NCBI RefSeq assembly: GCF_009905375.1
Contig: NC_133653.1
Span: forward strand, 88,277,004 to 88,341,003
DNA length: 64,000 nt
Direction: 5' to 3'
From: Apium graveolens
Taxonomy: Eukaryota; Streptophyta; Magnoliopsida; Apiales; Apiaceae
The stretch's first letter is position 1; each line of letters opens with the position of its first letter. A model generated the notes under the pieces. It made no database searches, was not told where the DNA came from, and saw nothing but the letters and a program-made list of their open reading frames with translations. The position numbers and the translations under genes are program-made. Shown piece after piece: positions 11,601 through 21,737 of the stretch.

Positions 11601-13207
11601 GTGCTGATTGAAGATATTTTGGGCATAGATGATACAACAGTTCCTGAAGGAATTGGCAAGTGAGCCAACAAATCATCTAAAAGATGATGCTCATGTGCAC
11701 TAGATTTTGGCTTCCCCAACAAAATTAAAGAAGGGGAATCAGGAATTGATGTGTTGATCATATCCACATCCAGAGAGTTTGTTGATGAGTTTGGTGTTTG
11801 AGGTGCTTCTATTACTAGAGATTTTGGCTGCGACTTCACATTTATTTGAGCCACATCAAACTGAATTTGTGAAGGTGCAGTGACTTTGTCTGTTGCACCA
11901 GTTTGCACTGTGTGTGTACCCTGTGCATCCCCAAAGGTTTTAGATTTCTTTTTTCTGGCATAAGTTTGGGGTGAGCTTGTGTCCCTAACCCTCTTGGCAT
12001 GTGCTCTTGGTTGAGAGATTTGTTCAATAACTACATCCTTTTGGGAGGATGCAGCTAGAAATGAGCTTTTGTCCTTTTTAAGCACTGCAGTTTGTTGAGA
12101 AACTGTAGTGTGGCTAGGCTGGGATCCACTCAACTCTCCAACCTTATTCTTGGGATTTCTTTTATGTTCACCCCTTCCCTCACCTAACTTACCCTCCTTC
12201 ACACTCCCCTCTTTGGCTTCAGTGGATTTTGCAACTGGCATCTTTTGAGAGATACCAGAGGGGGATTTCTTTGATTTGGATTTTGAAATATTTGTAGGTT
12301 TGGTAGCTTGGCTAGGCAACTGTTTGGTCATTGACACAGTTGCCATAGCTACACTGGAACTCAAAGAAATTGTTGAGGTTGGGACATTGGTAGGGATAGA
12401 TGAACTTACCTCACTTACCTGGGGTTCCTGCATTACAGGAAAATAGAACAATGGCACATCCTTGTGATGATTGGCCCTGTTCAAATCTGCAATGATCCTT
12501 CTCTCTTGAACCCAACAATCTAATTTGTTGTTAGGGTTCTCAAGCACTATTTCTTCACAGAGGTGGTTTGCTAACATCATGAAAAATCTAGCATAATAAA
12601 CACTTTTACCTCTTTTATTTAACTCTCCTAGTTTAAAACCTAACTCAAACCGAACAAGGTCACTAAAATTATGGAATTTATCTGTAACTAGCATGTAGAG
12701 CATGTTAAGCATGGAAATATTCACTGAATCAAAATTACTGATCTTTCCTGAGAAAATCTTTATAACCACATCACACATAGAACTCCATTCTTTCCTATGA
12801 CCCATTCTCCTAATATCACTTAGTTTAGAAGTAGGAAGTGCATAGTGTATGGAATTAAGCATATTGATTATATCAGTGTCAGTGTGTGGTGAAGTCACAT
12901 TGTTATCAGGAATTTTGAAACAGGCTTTTATCACATCACTATTGATTCATAATTCTTTACCTTTAATGGTTAGAGTGATGGTCTTATCTGCAGAGTTGTA
13001 GGTAGCAGTGGTCCACATCTCTTCAACAACTTCACAGAAGATTGTGGGTGATTCCAGCATGGCATAATTAAGCTTGCAATTCTTCACAAAGTCCATCATC
13101 TTGTGATAGTCACCAGATAGTTGAATACCCTTGTTCAGTAGTGCAGTGAAATTGTTCTTCTCATAAATGAACCCAGTTCGAGACATAATTTTTATAACAG
13201 GTGCCAT
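8652..13207 (-). pseudogene. Element A ORF3, giant protein of unknown function, few disabling mutations
   Basis: This is a third coding region of about 1500 codons downstream of pol. The start MAPVIKIMSRTGF (ATG 13205-13207) is conserved in L. The N-terminal domain (WTTATYNSADKT, IKACFKIPDN, FFMMLANHLCEE) loosely resembles the putative plant transposon/mobile domains found in other retroelements. A Ser/Thr/Pro/Lys-rich linker follows, then a coiled coil at about 10384-10890. A conserved C-terminal domain at 8652-9665 has blocks CDIKELSDLNLYLDELDEVR and HLRPYWLLEFMDDK. Damage includes TGA for a Cys codon near 12945, stops near 11285 and 10383, and frameshifts near 10840 and 9700-10160. No signal peptide or membrane helix was seen, so an envelope role is doubtful. 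The CGACGGATGA motif cluster lies in its linker at 11439-11556. Confidence 0.75.
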
Positions 13208-13591
13208 TGTTAGAGAATAAGAGCTTGAAGAGAAAGAGAGTAAGTGCTTTGAGAGAGACGGAAATTTGAGCAGTTAATTTGAAAATGATAAAAGAAAAAC
13301 AATTGAGATGAAATAAGCTTTTATATTATCTCAAAAATAACTGCTAAAAATAATAAAGTAAAAGTAAAGTAACCAATTAAAATTGCCTAAAATAGCCGTT
13401 AAAAAAAATAAAGGTAAACTGTAAAAATTCCATCCATTATTCGTCGTGTTATGCTCACAGACTGTAAGTATACTCGATGGATAATGTTTAGGGAATTAAC
13501 GGCTGAGATTAAGACAATTCGACGGATGAGGATAAATTGTTATTCGTCGAGACATAAAATATTCCAGAAAAGTAATTGATTTTTATTAGCA
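13208..13591 (-). other. Element A pol-ORF3 spacer, ORF3-proximal part
   Basis: This is AT-rich non-coding sequence upstream of the ORF3 start. It carries motif variants (TCGATGGATAA at about 13470, TCGACGGATGAGG at about 13518, TTATTCGTCGAG at about 13540) at the same places as the L spacer at 45930-46317. The spacer is cut by element E and resumes at 21597. A spliced or internal promoter for ORF3 could lie here, but I cannot show it. Confidence 0.6.
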
Positions 13592-13596
13592 AATAG
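13592..13596 (+). repeat. Target-site duplication of element E, left copy
   Basis: AATAG precedes the left LTR and is repeated exactly at 21592-21596 after the right LTR. Joining the flanks recreates the spacer seen uninterrupted in L. Confidence 0.95.
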
Positions 13597-14926
13597 TGTA
13601 AGGCATATGTCATAGCCTATTTGTATATTCGAGGATTTAATTCAACTCAAATAAGAATGTAATAAGTAAATAGTAGATCTACCGTCGAAGAGATATCGCA
13701 AAGTAATATCTGTCAAAGGATTCAAAAACAAGGTTCATTTACAGACTTGAGGAATTAATTCACTGGAAGAAGTTCAAGAAATTGATCATGCCTCAGTGAT
13801 ATAAATCAAGATTATGGATTTAATCAAGTGACAGAGATCTCGTCAGGGTATCAGATAATTACAAGGATTTAATCTGAAGAAAATCAAGTTATCAAAGTCA
13901 AGATATGAAGAAACGTCATGAAAGTTAGTCACTCATGAACCAGACAGTACATCGAGTGTCAACAGCGAAGTGGTGGAATTGATTCATAATTTTCAGTGAT
14001 TTTCAGAAGATATTCAGAAGAATGGTTGCTGCTCAAGATTAGTATTAATTCTCTATTAATTAATTGAGTCATATAATTTAATTAAGAAAATAAATTATAT
14101 CTGCAAAGATTAATTTATTTATTAATTGAATTAATTGATTAATTAATTCAGAATTAATATTAAGGATTTTCAAAATTTAAATTGGATTAAAATTCATTTA
14201 AATTCAGCAAGACAAATCTGATTGTACTAATATGACAATCGGTATGACAATCAATAGTCATACCGAAAGTCATGTTAGTACAAATAATTGTCTTGCCGAA
14301 AGTTACATTGGAAGAGGATTGTCTTGCTAGTTCAATCAGATTGTCTTGATAGTACAAATAATAGTCATACCGAAAGTCTCTCCAGTTCAACAGATTGTAT
14401 TGCTAGTACAATTGGATTGTCTCACCGATTGTCACTCTAGTTCATTCAAGTCTGTTGTTTGATTAAAAGAAGCAGAAGCAGAACACATTCATTATCCAGA
14501 ACACAGAAGTCAAGAACAAAGCAGAAAAGAAAAACAAGCAGCAATATTTCATCTTTTCATCTACATATTTCAAGATCATATTTCTAGTTTTTATTGTTAA
14601 ATCCAAACCACTAGAAATCTTTATCTTGCTCTTGTGTAACAATCTAGCAGATCAAAATCCCTAGAACTTAATCTCAAATTGCGTTTAGCATTTGAATCTT
14701 TTTATTGCAAAAATAGAAAAAGTTCATGTCGAATTTATTCTAGATTTGTGATAATTAATTTGAGATTAATTCCTTGTAATTGATACAGTTGTTGTAACAT
14801 CTTTCAAGTTTAATAATATTCTTATTTAACTTGAATTTTGTTTCACATTTTTATTCCGCATTTAATTCGATTATTCGGTACTGTTTGTATTCAACCCCCC
14901 TTCTACAAACACATCGGGACCTAACA
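13597..14926 (+). repeat. 5' LTR of element E
   Basis: It runs TGTAAGGCATATGTC to GGGACCTAACA and is followed by the primer site. The middle holds AT-rich TTAATTAATT runs (about 14045-14160), then at 14210-14455 an array of GATTGTCTTGCTAGTACAA-like units and GTCATACCGAAAG units in both orientations. The right end has the TTCAACCCCCCTTCTACAAAC block shared by SIRE-type LTRs. Confidence 0.95.
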
Positions 14927-14940
14927 ATTGGTATCAGAGC
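14927..14940 (+). other. Primer-binding site of element E
   Basis: ATTGGTATCAGAGC directly follows the LTR and matches the 3' end of initiator Met-tRNA. Confidence 0.93.
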
Positions 14941-15434
14941 CTTCTGATTAACGTACAAATCAAGATCCTAGACTTTTGTGATTTTTCAACTCCTTGAATT
15001 TTTATTTATTCAAAAATTCATAATGACTTCACAAAAAGTTGGAACCGTTAAAATTCTACTATTTGATAAAGAAAATTATATCATGTGGAAGAAGAAGATG
15101 CTATTATTTTTACAAGTTGCAAATCCCAAATATCTGAACTTGTTAAATAAGGGTCTAAAAACTCCGATGGTTATTGAACCAGAGGTGATAGTAGATGATG
15201 TTGTGATTACCAAAGCTAGAACCTATCCAAAAGAGCCTAAAGATTTTACTCCTGCTGAGAAGGAAGAAGCCTCCTTGGATGCCAGCCTTCAATTAATATT
15301 AATTGATTCCCTTGATCCCTTGATGAACAGACATGTGATGAACTGTAAAAATTCCAAACACGTGTGGGAAACTATTGAGGTGATTAATGAAGGCATAGAG
15401 GAAGTTAGGGAGAACAAGTTAGAGATCCTAACCT

Positions 15435-15439
15435 CTGAG
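15435..15439 (+). repeat. Target-site duplication of the TRIM, left copy
   Basis: CTGAG here and at 16040-16044 flanks the TRIM exactly. Confidence 0.95.
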
Positions 15440-15617
15440 TGTTGGGCTTGCTGAGCAGGCCTAACTCCACATTAGTATGATATTGTCCGCTTTGGGCCGA
15501 GCCCGCACGGGTTTGTTTTTGGGCACCTCCCAAAAGGCCTCATACTAATTGGAGTTATCTGGCTGCTTATATTCTAGCACTGCCCCTCCCACAAACGATG
15601 TGAGACAACTCCTAACA
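15440..15617 (-). repeat. TRIM LTR, left copy (3' LTR)
   Basis: 178 bases, TGTTGGGC...CTAACA on the plus strand, no difference from the right copy by direct reading. The purine tract starts at 15618. Confidence 0.95.
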
Positions 15618-15861
15618 ATCTCCCCCTTCACACATCGGGCCCGCCATCTGTCGATTCTGCCTCCTTCAGTGTGACCAGGCTCCCCCTCGACCCATACTGA
15701 AAGTCCATCTGGCTATCTGCTCCCCTAGGCCCATACTGGAATGCCCGTCTACCTTTTCCTTGAGCCCATTCTGGGGCAAGCCCATCTGCCTCTTCCTGGA
15801 TCACTTCTAGAGCCCACGTGAGATTGTTATGGACCGTTTCAACCATAGCTCTGATACCACT

Positions 15862-16039
15862 TGTTGGGCTTGCTGAGCAGGCCTAACTCCACATTAGTAT
15901 GATATTGTCCGCTTTGGGCCGAGCCCGCACGGGTTTGTTTTTGGGCACCTCCCAAAAGGCCTCATACTAATTGGAGTTATCTGGCTGCTTATATTCTAGC
16001 ACTGCCCCTCCCACAAACGATGTGAGACAACTCCTAACA
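15862..16039 (-). repeat. TRIM LTR, right copy (5' LTR)
   Basis: 178 bases, preceded by the primer site at 15848-15861 and followed by the target duplication CTGAG at 16040-16044. Confidence 0.95.
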
Positions 16040-17879
16040 CTGAGTATGAACATTTTAAATCAAATCCAGGAGAAGGAATTACTGAAGTGTTTGAGAGGTA
16101 CAATGCGTTGATCAACAACCTGAACATAAATGGAAAATTTTATTCGATCAGGGAGGTCAACAAAAAGTTCCTTTTAACACTGCCAACTCATCTTGAACAT
16201 AGAATCACTGCCATTAGAGAAGCTAGAGATCTGAGTGAGATTTCTTTGGATAGACTCTATGGTGTGTTAAAAACCTATGAGTTGGAGCAGATTCAGCAAA
16301 AGGAAGTCTACGGGAAAGATAGAATGATTAGCACATCTACTGCTCTTGTAGCTGAAGGTCAACAACAACAACAATCTCAACAGTTGGAGAGAATGGTACA
16401 GTTTTCCAAGGCTGAGGAAAATGTGTTAGTAGCAGAATATGATCCTCCTACTAAAAATCAATCAAGTGATGATTTTTATTGCTTGGAAGAGCTGGAGCAA
16501 TAGGAAGATGAGTCAATGGCCCAAATTGTCAAAAGATTCTCCAATTTCAGATTCAAGAGGAATCCCAAGCTTAAGTACAAGTCCAACGACAACAAATTCC
16601 AGAAAGGTGGATCTTCATCCTCTAACACCAGCAGTGGTGGATACAAAACAGGGATGGTTGATCGGAGCACCATCAAATGCCATAACTGCAATGAGTTGGG
16701 ACACTTTGCCACAGAATGCAGGAAGCCAAAGCAAGTAAGGAAGAACTCTTATGATTCAAATCAGAAGAGTAACTCTGAAAGGGCTTACCTGGCAAAGGGA
16801 AGAAGCTGGGATGATACTGATAGTGAAGATGAAGACGATGAGAATCTTGCTCTTATGGCTATTGATGGAAAAGCTTCATCATCAAGAAAAGAGGTAAAAT
16901 ATACTGATGCTGAATTAGTTTATCATCTAGGAAGTTCCTTAGATTGTGCTCGTCGTGATAATGAACTGTTAAGTCAGCAAATCAAAGACCTTGAGAAAGA
17001 GGTCAATGAATTAAGACTTGTGCACATTAATCAAGACAAGTTAAAAGAACAAGTATCTTTTCTAGAGAATATAGTTGACTGTTATAGAAAACTTGAAACT
17101 ATTCTCAAAGACAAGATCACCGATCTTGAGACTAAGGTTAGAGCCTACTTCAATTCTTGTTCAAAGGCTAAAGAGTTCTACAGTAAGCAAGCTGTTAATC
17201 AAACATCTGGAATAGGTTATGATTACAATGTTGCTATTGGAGAATTAGGCATAAACTCCCCTCCTCATGTCTGTGCTAAAGGGAGGGAAGTACCACATGT
17301 GCTTAAGGGTGTTGATGAACCCCTCTATAAAGCATCAATTGCTGAACCATTTGATGCGACCTCTTCTGTTATTCAAGAAGAAATACGTGTTGAAGATCTT
17401 GCTAATGAGAAGGTTGTTTCCAAGTCGAGTGTGTCAAAAGTTCCAGTCAAAGTTGTGAAAGCAACTGAGACTAACTCAGACACACATGAGTTGGATAACA
17501 AAAATGTCATGTCTACCATGCATAAATTGCCTGCTATTAATATCTCTCATAAAGCATGTGGTGTTTCTAATTATATGTCTTGTGCTTTTAATATGATGTC
17601 TGCTTATTTTAATGGTAAGCATGTTTCTAATGTTAAGACTACTCCTCGTCAACATGTGAATAACAAGAAGCATGATAGGTCTAAGACTGCTAGTCCTTCT
17701 AAGGCTAGAAAGGAGACATTTGTGCCTAAGCCTAAACAGAAATTTGTTAAGGCTATTTATAAGGTCAAATGTTCAGTCAGTGAGAAAGTTGAGACCAATA
17801 AAATTAAAAATGTTGTTTTGCCTGACAAAGGATAATTCTACAAGTATGCCGGGCCCAACCAAGTTTGGGTTCTGAATAA

Positions 17880-18139
17880 GGTCTAATCCATTTGTAGTGC
17901 AGGGCATTAAACAGGTGTAACCGGTAGTGTGGATTCTTGACAGTGGATCATCAAGACATATGACCGGAGATAGAGCCCTGCTATCAAATGTGGTTGAGAA
18001 AGCTGGCCCCCTGGTTACCTTTGGAGATAACAGCAAAGGTTTATCTGAGGGATATGGCTGTTTGCAAGCTGGATATGTTATCAGTGAAATTTTGTATATT
18101 GTGCTAGGTTATTATCAGGAAGCAGTATCTAACATATAG
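17880..18139 (+). pseudogene. Element E protease stub
   Basis: After the gag stop the frame at 17927 reads MWILDSGSSRHMTGDRALL, the N-terminal part of a copia aspartic protease with its DSG catalytic triad. It continues to about GYGCLQAG and then departs from the usual GLKHNLLSVSQ course. The rest of the protease and all of integrase, RT and RNase H are absent. It is not expected to make an active enzyme. Confidence 0.8.
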
Positions 18140-20250
18140 CACCAGTGACGAGACTTGAGAATATTACGACATATCAGGCACCTGCTACACATTACACTTG
18201 GAATTGGACTCTAGTAAGATGTGTACAAGTGTACTCCTGGTTGGTGAGTCAAAAGTGGAAGTCAATGCACCACAGTTCATGGACTTTGCAACTGCAGATC
18301 TATTGGACTATGCAATCTCTTCTTCACAATCTCACTTGAGGTTGGTATGAACTAGTGTACTACTCAAGCAATCGTCAAGGACATGGTATGGCACTCTAAC
18401 TGAAATTATAATTTAATATGAACTAGTAGAGTCATCATATTTATAACTCTCTTATCACTAGGCACAATCATATTGTTTTATATGTGCAGTGATATATTGA
18501 TAATGCTATCATTGAACTCAAACTTCTTTCTACATTAGTGATTTCTTATATCATGTAAAATCTTTTGAAATCACTATTGTAAATCACTTTCTCTCTATTG
18601 CCATATGTTCTGTGATATAGGTTCAGTCTCCAATGACTTTCTTTCATTGACAGTCATGAGGTTGAAAACCCACAACATCTATCCCAGACTGTAAAGACAA
18701 ACACAGAAACAGAACCAACCAACACTCTCTTACCACTAAATGTAGTATGAATGAGCGTGAGGGAGATAGTGCCTTAGTGCACCACATAAGGAAGGTTCTG
18801 AAGTCAACCCAGTAGCTCTGTCTCCTACATAGATGAGTAGTATTTAAACCGAGACAACTGCTAGCCCCCATACATCTTCTCAAAAAGATGTAATGGCTGA
18901 AAAGGCACAAAAACAGTTACTAGATTCATTCTCTCAACAGGGTGCATCTATTGAATTTTGCTTGTCGGCCAAGGCATCCGATGTAGTGTCACCACTTCAA
19001 ACATAAACAATTCTTGATGCACAAGGAAAGGTTACACACACAAAGGATGAGTTGACGGAAACAAGAGTTTCGACCATTTTAAGGTCAGATTCGATTGTTC
19101 AAGGTTCGTTAATGGACCAATTGCCTTTACAGGTGTAAGGAGAGGATACTGATCCAAAAGCCATATGTTAGTGGTCAGTGTCTACCTCCCCAAGCTTAAA
19201 TCCCCTGGATGCATCTGCAGATAGTGGATCTGACATAGGTGCAGATCGGCAACTTGTTGACAATGATTCAGATATTACCAGATGAGTCACAAGGAAATGT
19301 CTTCACAGACATTAGAAGGGAACTTTGATCTTTATGCTAAATTCGTTGGATCATTACTTACCTTCCCAGAATTCAAATCTGGAACCCTAAAAGGGAAACT
19401 AGCAACTTGTAGATTATGACTCAGATTCATCTGACGAGTTTAACAAGGATGGGGATTTGCGAACTCCCATTGCACCACCTGTGACCTCCTTAAGGATGGC
19501 TAAGGTGATTTTCCTTACAGGTACAGCTGAATGTTGGAGCTATGAGAGGAGTGATACACTTGTGAGAATGAGTGTAAACACGAGTGGAGAGAAGAGTGAA
19601 ATACATGTGAGGTACACTAAAACAGAATCACACACTCACAGTGAGGAAGAAAGAGAAACTACTTGTTATTTCTTTTCCAACCAAGTGAAATATGAGAACT
19701 CCTTCAGACGACGACATACATTCCTTCTTTAAGGGGGAGATAAAAGCTTAAGTAATAGTTTGGAGGATTCCTCAACTAAGGGGGAGAAATAGCAGGGAGG
19801 AAGAAAAAGATCCTACACATGTACACTACACCACACCATTGTTGTTTGTAACTACGGATCTTATTATACGGGAGAGGTTGTAAACACAAGGTGATTTTCT
19901 AGTAAGGGGAGAATTTTTTTTCAAAAGGGGAGTACCATTGATTTTTATCTGCGGATCCTATTGTACGGGAGAGGTGGTAAACGAAGGTGATCTTCTTTAT
20001 TCAGTTTATTCTCATAGGGGGAGAAGAAAGACAGATATGCGCTTCTCAACAGGAAATGTGGTTGTACAAATGAAGATGAAACTACTTGAAGATATGTTCA
20101 GTCTAGAGGAACATCTATTTGGAATCTTAAAAATGTTAAATGTTATCCAGAACTTTTCTGCTATTTACTTTGCATTTCTTTTTATATCTTTTTCTTATTT
20201 GTTAGTTGAGTTATCCTCTAGGTATTTGTGTGTTATTGTCTAACAAACAA
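18140..20250 (+). other. Element E 3' internal region, non-coding, with repeated G-tracts
   Basis: About 2.1 kb without a convincing gene. Short frames (for example 19457-19732) carry no recognisable domain; the region may be a decayed downstream ORF. Near its 3' end five G-rich polypurine-like tracts occur (19731, 19780, 19904, 19925, 20015) before the true tract at 20251. A unit of about 50 bases, starting CTACGGATCTTATTATACGG at 19852, is repeated imperfectly at 19948. Confidence 0.6.
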
Positions 20251-20262
20251 ATAGGGGGAGAT
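20251..20262 (+). other. Polypurine tract of element E
   Basis: ATAGGGGGAGAT immediately before the 3' LTR, the expected primer for plus-strand DNA synthesis. Confidence 0.9.
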
Positions 20263-21591
20263 TGTAAGGCATATGTCATAGCCTATTTGTATATTCGAGG
20301 ATTTAACTCAACTCAAATAAGAATGTAATAAGTAAATAGTGGATCTACCGTCGAAGAGATCTCGCAAAGTAATATCTGTCAAAGGATTCAGAAACAAGGT
20401 TCATCTACAGACTTGAGGAATTAATTCACTGGAAGAAGTTCAAGAAATTGATCATGCCTCAGTGATATAAATCAAGATTGTGGATTTAATCAAGTGACAG
20501 AGATCTCGTCAGGGTATCAGAATATTACAAGGATTTAATCTGAAGAAAATCAAGTTGTCAAAGTCAAGATATGAAGAAACGTCATGAAAGTTAGTCACTC
20601 ATGAACCAGACAGTACATCGAGTGTCAACACTGAAGTGGTGGAATTGATTCATAATTTTCAGTGATTTTCAGAAGATATTCAGAAGAATGGTTGCTGCTC
20701 AAGATTAGTATTAATTCTCTATTAATTAATTGAGTCATATAATTTAATTAAGAAAATAAATTATATCTGCAAAGATTAATTTATTTATTAATTGAATTAA
20801 TTGATTAATTAATTCAGAATTAATATTAAGGATTTTCAGAATTTAAATTGGATTAAAATTCATTTAAATTCAGCAAGACAAATCTGATTGTACTAATATG
20901 ACAATCGGTATGACAATCAATAGTCATACCGAAAGTCATGTTAGTACAAATAATTGTCTTGCCGAAAGTTACACTGGAAGAGGATTGTCTTGCTAGTTCA
21001 ATCAGATTGTCTTGCTAGTATAAACAATAGTCATACCGAAAGTCTCTCCAGTTCAACAGATTGTCTTGCTAGTACAATTGGATTGTCTCACCGATTGTCA
21101 CTCCAGTTCATTCAAGTCTGTTGTTTGATTAAAAGAAGCAGAAGCAGAACACATTCATTATCCAGAACACAGAAGTCAAGAACAAAGCAGAAAAGAAAAA
21201 CAAGCAGCAATATTTCATCTTTTCATCTGCATATTTCAAGATCATATTTCTAGTTTTTATTGTTAAATCTAAACCACTAGAAATCTTTATCTTGCTCTTG
21301 TGTAACAATCTAGCGGATCAAAATCCCTAGAACTTAATCTCAAATTGCTTTTAGCATTTGAATCTTTTTATTGCAAAAATAGAAAAAGTTCATGTCGAAT
21401 TTATTCTAGATTTGTGATAATTAATTTGAGATTAATTCCTTGTAATCGATACAGTTGTTGTAACACCTTTCAAGTTTAATAATATTCTTATTTAACTTGA
21501 ATTTTGTTTCACATTTTTATTCCGCATTTAATTCGATTATTCGGTACTGTTTGTATTCAACCCCCTTCTACAAACACATTGGGACCTAACA
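20263..21591 (+). repeat. 3' LTR of element E
   Basis: Same ends as the left LTR (TGTAAGG...CCTAACA), 1329 bases, about 98 % identical by eye. The target duplication AATAG follows at 21592-21596. Confidence 0.95.
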
Positions 21592-21596
21592 AATAG

Positions 21597-21737
21597 TATT
21601 CCGACGGATGACCAAACTCGATGGATAAAGGTCATCCGTCGAGATGGAAATTTTGACTTAGCCAAAATTCCATCAAAGACTGAAAAATCAATTAAATTTT
21701 TGGCTGCATTCCAACTTGCAAATTAACTCAGATAGAT
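21597..21737 (-). other. Element A pol-ORF3 spacer, pol-proximal part with hairpin
   Basis: The spacer resumes after E. CGACGGATGACC (21602-21613) and GGTCATCCGTCG (21630-21641) form a perfect 12-base inverted repeat with a 16-base loop that itself holds TCGATGGATAA. L has the same structure at 46317-46358. Confidence 0.8.

Larger units (their letters stand above)
15440..16039 (-). mobile_element. TRIM (terminal-repeat retrotransposon in miniature), 600 bp
   Basis: It has two 178-base LTRs (15440-15617 and 15862-16039) that look identical base for base, flanking a 244-base interior. On the minus strand the LTR begins TGTTAGGAGTTGTCTCACATCG and ends AGCCCAACA. A primer site AGTGGTATCAGAGC (15848-15861) and a purine tract GAAGGGGGAGAT (15618-15629) sit at the proper ends. 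No coding capacity is expected or seen; the 72-codon open frame at 15628-15846 has no recognisable motif. The GCCCAAAGCGGACAATATC block occurs widely in plant TRIM LTRs, as I recall. Identical LTRs plus a clean CTGAG duplication mean a very recent insertion, the youngest in the window. Confidence 0.95.
15023..17835 (+). pseudogene. Element E gag, interrupted by a TRIM and one stop
   Basis: The start is the ATG at 15023 (MTSQKVGTVKILLFDKENYI), which lies about 80 bases after the primer site. The capsid blocks are CKNSKHVWETIEV before the interruption and VFERYNALINNLNINGK and LDRLYGVLKTYELEQ after it. A TRIM with its target duplication splits the gene at 15440-16039. The flanks are in register across it, so the gag was open before that insertion. 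A TAG at 16501-16503 falls where relatives have Trp. A CCHC knuckle, CHNCNELGHFATEC, lies at about 16675-16720, followed by an acidic patch, a coiled coil (about 16900-17150) and a Lys-rich tail that ends at TAA 17833-17835. It is otherwise open over about 740 codons. Confidence 0.9.
13597..21591 (+). mobile_element. Element E: complete, non-autonomous gag-only copia-type LTR element
   Basis: This 7995-base element is inserted in the pol-ORF3 spacer of A, on the opposite strand, with the 5-base duplication AATAG. It has paired LTRs, a Met-tRNA primer site, gag, a stub of the protease and a polypurine tract. No integrase, RT or RNase H is visible. It would need enzymes from a relative. The two LTRs differ at about 25 of 1330 positions by eye, about 98 % identity, so the insertion is fairly recent. 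A TRIM interrupts its gag. Confidence 0.93.

Noticed and set aside
8652..13207. ORF3 as a viral-type envelope gene
   Set aside because: No signal peptide, transmembrane helix or Cys-rich ectodomain seen in any of the three copies; kept as a protein of unknown function.
14927..14940. tRNA gene fragments at the GGTATCAGAGC sites
   Set aside because: Only 12-14 bases match the tRNA end, always next to an LTR; these are primer-binding sites.
15440..16039. TRIM considered as a Cassandra element or a MITE
   Set aside because: No 5S rRNA-like promoter in the LTR, so not Cassandra. Primer site, purine tract and direct LTRs rule out a MITE.
19457..19732. Possible downstream gene in E (91 codons)
   Set aside because: No start context, no domain, surrounded by stops; could be decayed ORF3 but there is not enough to call it.
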